Shown here: positions 57,301-64,000 of the stretch, one piece after another
Position numbering within the stretch: position 1 is the stretch's first letter
Layout: each line of letters starts with the position of its first letter
From: Phoronis australis
Taxonomy: Eukaryota > Phoronida > Phoronidae
Direction: 5' to 3'
Assembly: GCA_002633005.1 (NCBI GenBank)
Contig: NMRA01000090.1
Coordinates: forward strand, 381,475 to 445,474
Length of the DNA: 64,000 nt
Made by a program: the position numbers and the translations under genes
Notes under the pieces: generated by a model
What the model was told of the DNA's origin: nothing
The model's input: only the letters and a program-made list of their open reading frames with translations
Database searches by the model: none

Positions 57301-60300
57301 GTAATGTGACAAAGACGAATACGACTTCAATTTTTTACAAAAATACCTTACGTTTTGCGAGTTGATTTGTCATAGAAACCAAACGAACAAACTAATCGAA
57401 AATTCCCAACAGCGTTTTTGAGGTAATTGATGAAGTTTTCATTTAAAAAAGGTTTCGTTAAAATCGACCGAGGGATTATTTTGCTATGAATGTACCTTTC
57501 TTAAAAATGAAATTTTTACTTAAAAAAGCTTTTTACGAAAAAATAATAATGACAAATAAATACAAAACGTATATTTATATTTCCTGGTCTTTGTTCTTTC
57601 AGAAAATATCTACTTTTACTAGTTGACAAAGCTTAGTTTTTTTGATATAAGTGTTAGAATGGAGGCCACTAAATAAGGTTGTACCTAACCTTAAGAACGC
57701 CAGTGTTGTCCAGTAGCCATTATGCATTTGCATTGAAAATCGCACAAATGAAACTGCCAGCACAAAACAGAATACATTGACTTAAGATTAAGACATCTGG
57801 ACCAGCAGATGAAGACAACTGGACCAACAGATGAAGACACCTGGACCAACAGATGTCTGCGGCATGAAAAGAAAAATTACAGTAAAATCTCACCAAAAAA
57901 ATTTGTCTTTTTTATTTCAAAGTCTTATAACATTGTTGTGAATGTCCAAAATAATTGCCTTTGAAAACTATGGAAATGAAACTTTAAAAGGATGAAGCAT
58001 CAATTGAGTGCCACTTATCTTTAAATGTACGTGGGACCTTCGAAAAATGGCTAAAGTTAGAAAACTTTGGAACATTATATCTCAGAAATGGGTGAGAGCT
58101 GTTCCAGTAAAATCTGTATGGGAGGGGGGGAAGGCACCTTTTTTTCGCACCCACCACCCATATTTTGTATTTATTTCTTCAGCCTACCACCCGTAATTTT
58201 TTATAAGTTTGAAATGCAACCAACCGTAATTTTTTTTGTTCTTGTGGTTGACTGCACAGGCGCTTGAGTTTATCTGTTCCTCCATCACCACTAACGTCAT
58301 TCATTACTAAGAAAACATATGTTTCTTATATATGGTTATTAGCCATCGAGAAATTCGAGCACCTGTGGTTAAGTGGTGTTATGGGAATGAGGAGATCGGA
58401 GGGAGTGAAAAAGTCGGAGCTTTTTGCAAGTTGCATTTTTGTTTCAGTTTTTGATTCTGTGCAGATTGTTTATAAAATTTACTAAAATCACCCACCATCA
58501 AACATTTATAGCCCAGTGAAACAACAACGACCTGTAAATTTTAATTTTTTTGAAGTACGACCACCAGCCATTTTGAATTTAAATCAAACGCAACCACCCA
58601 TAAATTTTTATTTCAGTTGCCTTCCCCCCTCCCACACAGATTTTGCTGGAACAGCCCTGATCAGATTCATGTGAAACTTTCAGACATCATTCTTCAGGCA
58701 CTGTTCTTTCTCCGTTTTTGCATGAAGTACTGTGGTATTTATTATCAAACTCAAAAGTGACATAAGACTAAAATGAAATGATAAAACTACAAGAGCATTT
58801 TTGAGATTTCGTTTTGTATGTCATTTACATCTAACACAATTTGATTTTGCTATCAAATAGAGGGGCGTCATCTTTTAGCCATAAATTCTGTATTGTAGAG
58901 CATTTATCGTTTCTTAAAATGAACAAAGTGTTGGAGAACAATGTAAACATAAAATCAAAATTAAAAAGCATGGTTTTATGCAAAAAAAATCGCTGATACC
59001 TTTTATATCAGCGAAGGCTATGCTATGACTTTCTGTTTACATGCTCACCCTCTTCAAATAAACGCCCGGGGTTTTTACTTGGTGTTACTGACAGAAATGA
59101 CTGAAAATTTTCATTTTCTAAATACACACCCATGGGCTTAGCTATGGAAAATCCGGATAAGAAGTTTCTTCTTCGTTAAATTACTAAAAAAATACGGTCA
59201 CGTGATCCAAGTAATAACAGATTGGTATAAAGCCAAAAAATAAAATTCTACTCTGGCTTTTTACATTCAGAAATTATATATTCTTACAGAGTTAAAATCT
59301 ATTGTATTGGCTAAATACACCGTAAAGTTTAAAAGGTCCTACATAACCTTACCAATAACAATAAAAAATTGAATAAAAGTTTACACACCATGTAGTACCC
59401 TAAATAAGCATGATTTTGCCGTACACAGAACCGACTGCCAGATAATGAATCAAATGGTTCCAAAAAGCGATTTACATTATCTGCATGCATGAAAGTGGTT
59501 TGTATGCACAATAACTGGTCAACATTATGTTTACTGATGTGTTGCCGTATGTTGTTAATAACAAGATAACATTGAGCAAACTCTATGGAAGACTGACGAA
59601 GGATGCACAAGTCACAGCAAAATTAAAAACTCACTAATTATGGTGAGACCCTCTTCTCTTTCTAAAATGGCCGGCGACTGGTATGCCAACTGCATTCGTT
59701 TTCGCATTTTACGTCGACGACGGCACACAACAAGAAATATTGCAGCAGCCAGTATTAATAGAAAGAGAAATACGACGCCCAGCACTATTCCAGTAATCAC
59801 GCCACTTGTAAGATTAATCAATGCTGAAAAAACAATGACATGGACTGTAACAGTAAGATCCACATGGTGGGAGCGCTCTTTATTCTCTCGTATTTACTGG
59901 AATTCTAATCTAATCATACCTAAAATGCTATCAGAAAGACATTACCTGAATGGATCAAGTGGCGAATTAACGGTTTTTGGCAAAAGTAATTTCAGAATTA
60001 TTGCTTAACTTGGAAGAAAACAATTTATGTCATTAGAAAGAGTGGACCTCTGTCCACAGAATGTGATCAGTTTGTGTTCTATTATGGATTGAAAACATTG
60101 ACTCCAGCTCGTGACATCTGCTGACACGCTTCTTTAATGGAATTTTTTTTTGCCAAATTTCATAAACATCTGTCAAAGAACAAAGAAAAACGAAAAAATG
60201 AAATTGCCACTAAGGGGCACAGCATTCGCTGGATCCGCCGGAAAGTCATCGTTGTCCGATTCCAAAAATATAAGACATTCAACGAATTGAAAATAGACAC

Positions 60301-62925
60301 AATTTGATCAAACCTGAAAGGATGAATATTAGTTTTTAAAATAAACTAGACAATGTTGAAATTATGCGATGAGGTTTCTGCGCAAAAAGTGACAAGTAAT
60401 TATCCATTTCTTTTCACCTAGAACCTGTTTCAATGCTGGCTAAATCTTGACAAAAATCTTAACAGATGCATCTCTATACACTTTGTCAAAATCAACTTAA
60501 TGAACAAGTCCATTCACGAATAAAGAATTAGCTGTCAGGAACAATAATGCCGCATTATACTCTTGTCTAAAGTTTGACTAAGCCGCTGTTCTAGAGGGCC
60601 AAACGTCTGATTAAACTGTCAAAATAATTCCAGCAAGAAGTTTGTTTCAGTTTGATGTAGCCTGTCAGAGTTCTAGTAAGTGAGTTTACTTTGAAAACAA
60701 CTATATACATCCAAGGATATCAGACAAGTAAGTCAACAACGCCAGAAGAGGCCACACTTACTTCCTTCGGTAGTAATCCTCAGAGAATAGAAATAATTCT
60801 TGGTCTTTCCTCTCGTTAAAGCCAAGCGAAGTGTTGATGATCCAGTCAAGACTGTCTCTGGTTGGCTGCTGTTGCAGGTCAAACGACTCTGGAATACACA
60901 AGAAAATGACCTTCACACCTCTTTCAGCTGATTAAGAATGGGTGGTGAAATTTAAATTTCACCCGAGTCTAATTAACATGGACGCAACTTTGTGCACGTT
61001 CAAGTGACTTTGAGAAAGTCGCATTAGTTAAATGTTGTCGTTAGTTTGGTATACTGCTAAATCACAAGCATGCGTACTTCCGACTACCGGATTTCAAAAC
61101 GAGGTTACACATGCGTCTGCTTAATCAAAATGTAAACAATGGTGAAAGTTTGGTCAAAGTCGTTGCAAAATATGCCATAGTTGACGTTTAAGCAGGTGAA
61201 GGGATTTTGCGAGGAGAGTAAGAATGTTCCGCAGAGTGTGTTTAGACAAGGTTGCCAGATCTTTAGTGGACATCACTTGAAAAAATTGAAAGTAGGTTTA
61301 CACGTTGCTCATATACACATATTTCATGAGGACATGGAGATTATTAATACACATTAATTAATTAATATGGTTACTGAAAAGATTGTAGTCAAACATTCAT
61401 AGCAAACCATGACTAAGAATACTGCACCCAGTGTGTCCGTCACTGACTGGATGGCAGTGTTTAGAGCGGAACTGCAGCTTTACTGACCCAGGCCATCAGC
61501 ACAAGCACAGAACAGAATGAGTGCCAACACGAGTGTTTTTCCCGACATAACAAAAGTAATTTTAAGGATTGGGACACACAAATGAATCGAGGTAAATTGG
61601 TGACGCTAACTCATAAACCTTGGCTCAAATCAAAGGCTCAAAATCGCTCGATTGTAAGCAAACAAGTCAGTGAAATGAGAGCCAGGATCCCGTCGTATTT
61701 TGTGTATCCACAGCTTGATTAGTGTCTCGTCAACTGGGAATAAATGAAAAGACAATACTGGTTGCTTCTGCTTATCATTCAGACACTTCGGCGAAAACTT
61801 TGTTTACGTTGCTTAGCACCAAGGACACTAGGCTCAGCCATCTTGGAGAGAGGGATGCATGTGAAGCCTCATTTTTAGAATAATGGCCAAACAGTTGGTC
61901 TCTTGAGTTATCATGATGACATCACTCCCAGACATGAGGTAAACTGTTTGGTAAAACGTGCGAGGTTCCAAGTTTTGTGGAACAAATGTTGGATTTACCA
62001 TAACTTTTTGTTTGGGAGGGATAACCACGGGGAGTCACATATTTACAAAGTCATGATACTATGAGTGAGTGAACAGAACACACCGTTGACAAAATCTTTT
62101 AAGAACGTGGATACTCATGAAGTTAGGGCAAGTGTGGGGGTATGCATTTAAAACCAATAAGTAATTTGACATAACCAACAGGTGATGTTTGAACAATACG
62201 GTATGATTGAATGAAAATAGGCAACTAATTAATAAACAAGTTTGTATGAAGAACAAAGCGTGTTCAACTTACAATGATCCCAGTACCTTCCGCATTTATA
62301 GTGTTGAATATATTCAATTGCACATCACAGTCTCTTATGTAGAAAGATTCAAAAGTTAATTTAATGCGTTTGTTGACAAAGTCCAGGGCTATCGAGCAGT
62401 CCATAGTAGAATAGCGTGGAGAGACCAGTTCATCAGCCCACTGGTATGCTTTGATAACATACGCATCGTCTTCATCCATATTTCCGTCTTTTATAAAAGC
62501 ACCACATGTCTTAAAATCGTCCATATAATCTAAAATGGAAGTAGTAAGGTGACAAGTCATAGACGACCTAAAATCATTAAAACACAGAGAGTCAATGTTG
62601 GTCAATAAAACACTTCAATTTGTGTTAATATAGAGTTTTGTGATGTACAGCAAAATGAATCTTAAATCCAGCAACAAACACGCTGAAAAAAAAAACTTGT
62701 GTCACACTGTGTAAACAAAACAATAACTTGTTCACGTCATCATTTGGTTTCAACTGATGAAACCCACACCTAACCATTTGAATTTTGAAAGTCTCCTCAA
62801 ACTACTTAATATTAGTAACTCTCAAACCCTAGATAACAGAATGTTGTCTACTTACATGTGATTACAGATGCATGAACTCGTGCAACCACCACCACCACCA
62901 ATGTACAGTACAGCAACTTGGCCAT
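54326..62925 (-). CDS. Single-pass membrane protein with CUB-like ectodomain and PPxY tail (374 aa)
   Basis: Exons on the minus strand: 62925-62856, 62529-62273, 60888-60762, 59823-59635, 54807-54326, all joining in phase. Residues 1-19 are a signal peptide (MAKLLYCTLVVVVVARVHA). A CUB-like domain follows to about 150 (FKTCGAFIKDGN, ELVSPRYSTMDCSIALDF, IKLTFESFYIRDCDVQLNIF, LTCNSSQPETVLTGSSTLRL, NYFYSLRITTEG). The membrane span is at about 158-183 (VVFLFLLILAAAIFLVVC), followed by the basic stop RRRRKMRKR. The cytoplasmic tail is Ser/Thr- and Asp/Glu-rich with PPPY at 255-258, a WW-domain (NEDD4-type ligase) docking motif. I cannot assign a named family. The ATG is chosen because only this frame gives a signal peptide and an open junction to the next exon. 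Confidence 0.8.
55000..55878. other. Intron sequence, nothing recognised
   Basis: AT-rich sequence inside the last intron of the CUB-TM gene; no exon or repeat boundary seen. Confidence 0.4.
55879..57230. repeat. Duplicated intron segment, copy 1 (empty site)
   Basis: A 1.35-kb segment from TTAAGAACGCCGGTGTTGTC to GGATGCACAAGTCA, ending exactly at the n at 57231. It equals 57691-59614 except for scattered substitutions, short indels and the MITE. A 22-bp minisatellite (ACCTGGACCAACAGATGAAG type, three units) is at 55979-56042. Confidence 0.85.
57232..57692 (+). repeat. Family C interspersed repeat, copy 3
   Basis: It starts directly after the n with AAACTTAATATTTAGTCACC and carries the same series as 27.4-27.9 kb, ending CACTAAATAAGGTTGTACC. 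Confidence 0.7.
57691..59614. repeat. Duplicated intron segment, copy 2 (with MITE)
   Basis: Second version of 55879-57230, carrying a 562-bp insertion. Without it the two copies differ in length by only about 7 bp. The identity level and the n suggest two haplotypes of the same locus placed in series. Confidence 0.85.
58096..58657. mobile_element. Harbinger-type MITE, copy 2 (562 bp)
   Basis: Ends GAGCTGTTCCAGTAAAATCT and GATTTTGCTGGAACAGCCC, flanked by TGA on both sides (58093-58095, 58658-58660). The uninserted site TTGATCAG with a single TGA is preserved in copy 1 near 56280, so boundaries and target duplication are certain. Confidence 0.92.
60145..60262 (-). repeat. Family A fragment
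   Basis: TTGCCAAATTTCATAAACATC, AAATTGCCACTAAGGGGCAC and GGATCCGCCGGAAAGTCATCG are one reversed module in an intron of the CUB-TM gene. Confidence 0.65.
60889..62272. other. Intron of the CUB-TM gene, nothing recognised
   Basis: No exon is needed here because phases of the flanking exons join directly. AT-rich with no clear repeat. Confidence 0.45.
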
Positions 62926-63179
62926 TGAACAACCCAGGCAAAACAACACTTCCTGTCACCTGAAATATTCAATTTCAAATTGTCAACTGTTCCTGAAACA
63001 TCATACTGAAAAATCCTTTCTGATAGAAAACAACTGGTGATTTATACATACCATCATAAAATTGGTCTGAAATTGTTCCTGGGGAGTGATTTCAGGGCTA
63101 CGTAAGAAGAGCAGTGTGTTACTAAAGATCGCATTCAGTAATTTGACTTGACACGCCATTGAAGACTGACCGCCATGAC

Positions 63180-63570
63180 AGTCAACTTGCTCGAGGTAAA
63201 ACGAAAATGGAAGGTTACTTCAACCACTCTGAGAAACGACACCAAAGACTGTTCGAGTTGGAAGGAATACATCAACGTCCTCCTAAGGTTTGCCTTTGTG
63301 AGTAAAAGGTATTTATAACAATGTGACTTTGATGCTTTAGTCAGTGCAAAGCATAAATTCGCCGGAAATCTTCCGGTGTAGGAAGCGTCAGTAGGACGGT
63401 GGTCACTGTCTAGCTGCCTCCAAACTAACAATGCCCAAGGTGTCCCTCTATGTGCAAAAGGTACTTACAACGTGAGTTTGATGTTTTAATCAGTTTCAGG
63501 CACAATTCGCTGAAAAGCTTCTGGTGTATAGGAGCTTCAACATTTCTGTTGGGACCAGTTAGAGACAGTG
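63180..63570. repeat. Degraded copies of the 26.3-kb MITE family
   Basis: Two partial copies in series share GTTCGAGTTGGAAGGAATA, AAAAGGTATTTATAACAATG, TTTTAATCAGTTTCAGGCA and TTCTGGTGTATAGGAGCTTC with the interior of 26271-26595. Confidence 0.55.
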
Positions 63571-63774
63571 GTCACGGTCTAGTGTAAGTGTAGTAGTTGT
63601 TATATAGATCGCTGACCCTGCGCCGTCATTTGGCACATGGATGGACTTATAGACCGGCAGCCCAGAGCACTTAGCATAGATGAACGAGGTACCAACATCT
63701 GACCACGGGAGCATTTAAAGTCCACCTCAGTATGTACAGAAATGGACGTCTGCCGTTGTCTGCACTCTGGGTGT

Positions 63775-64000
63775 GACCCCAGGGGGCCTTACAAACAGCC
63801 CAAAAAATAAGCTAGACTAGGTATTCGAGGTACTAACCAAAACTGATTTAAAACGAAGAATAGTACCGCACTGAACACCAAATGACCCATGACAGACAAA
63901 TTGCACTCTGGAATGGGTCCGGCAGAAACCAAAAAAGGACCCCCCAAAAATGAGCTAGCACATACATTCGAGGTACCACACAAAACCAATTCCATGTGAT
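63775..64000. repeat. Two-unit tandem repeat of about 165 bp, cut by window end
   Basis: ACAGCCCAAAAAATAAGCTAG then ATTCGAGGTACTAACCAAAA near 63795 recur as CCCCCAAAAATGAGCTAGC then ATTCGAGGTACCACACAAAA near 63940. Confidence 0.5.

Noticed and set aside
63064-63159. Possible first exon of the CUB-TM gene starting MACQVKLLNAIF
   Set aside because: Joining it needs a secondary acceptor and gives no signal peptide. The ATG at 62925 gives a clean signal peptide and matching phase.

Overview
The window is from an animal nuclear genome. Genes are split into short exons by long introns with GT-AG borders, and most of the space between exons is AT-rich DNA full of small interspersed repeats. There are no operons, Shine-Dalgarno sites or CRISPR arrays. 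The conserved genes (xylulokinase, activin type II receptor, a bZIP factor, a PARP, a CUB membrane protein), the THAP-type transposon remnant and the XYLB-ACVR2 gene order suggest a marine invertebrate deuterostome (hemichordate or lancelet grade). The species cannot be named from sequence alone. Eight single 'n' positions (12898, 14652, 16430, 20704, 21318, 36973, 48820, 57231) look like collapsed contig joins. Five of them lie beside near-identical duplicated sequence, so part of the apparent duplication may be unmerged haplotypes.

Layout. 1-7.4 kb (+): the last six coding exons of xylulokinase (XYLB). Its introns hold a THAP transposon remnant with terminal inverted repeats, a 16-bp minisatellite and a cluster of heat-shock-element-like sites. 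7.4-12 kb: repeats only. 12.1-16.4 kb (+): three near-identical copies of an intronless, unrecognised 323-codon gene, separated by n's; the first copy has a stop and is cut short. 16.4-19 kb (+): three exons of a PARP-family ADP-ribosyltransferase, broken at both ends. 19-22.4 kb: repeats, including a recombinant scrap of the 323-codon gene. 22.4-24.9 kb (-): a complete bZIP gene with an upstream ORF that overlaps its start codon. 25.7-37.7 kb (+): a complete six-exon activin receptor type II gene (522 aa), head to head with the bZIP gene. 38-54 kb: no gene recognised; MITEs, a 5-kb element with long inverted repeats, an LTR-like end with a tRNA-Ser primer site, and tandem repeat modules. 54.3-62.9 kb (-): a five-exon gene for a small receptor-like protein (signal peptide, CUB-like domain, membrane span, PPxY tail), with a duplicated intron segment in which one copy carries a Harbinger-type MITE and the other is the empty site.

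How the genes relate. ACVR2 is the type II receptor serine/threonine kinase for activin/BMP ligands. XYLB acts in pentose metabolism and has no obvious functional link to it, but XYLB and ACVR2B are also neighbours in the same orientation on human chromosome 3p22, so this looks like conserved microsynteny. The bZIP leader resembles genes controlled by start-site choice under stress. The CUB-TM-PPxY protein and the 323-codon family are the least explained coding sequences here.
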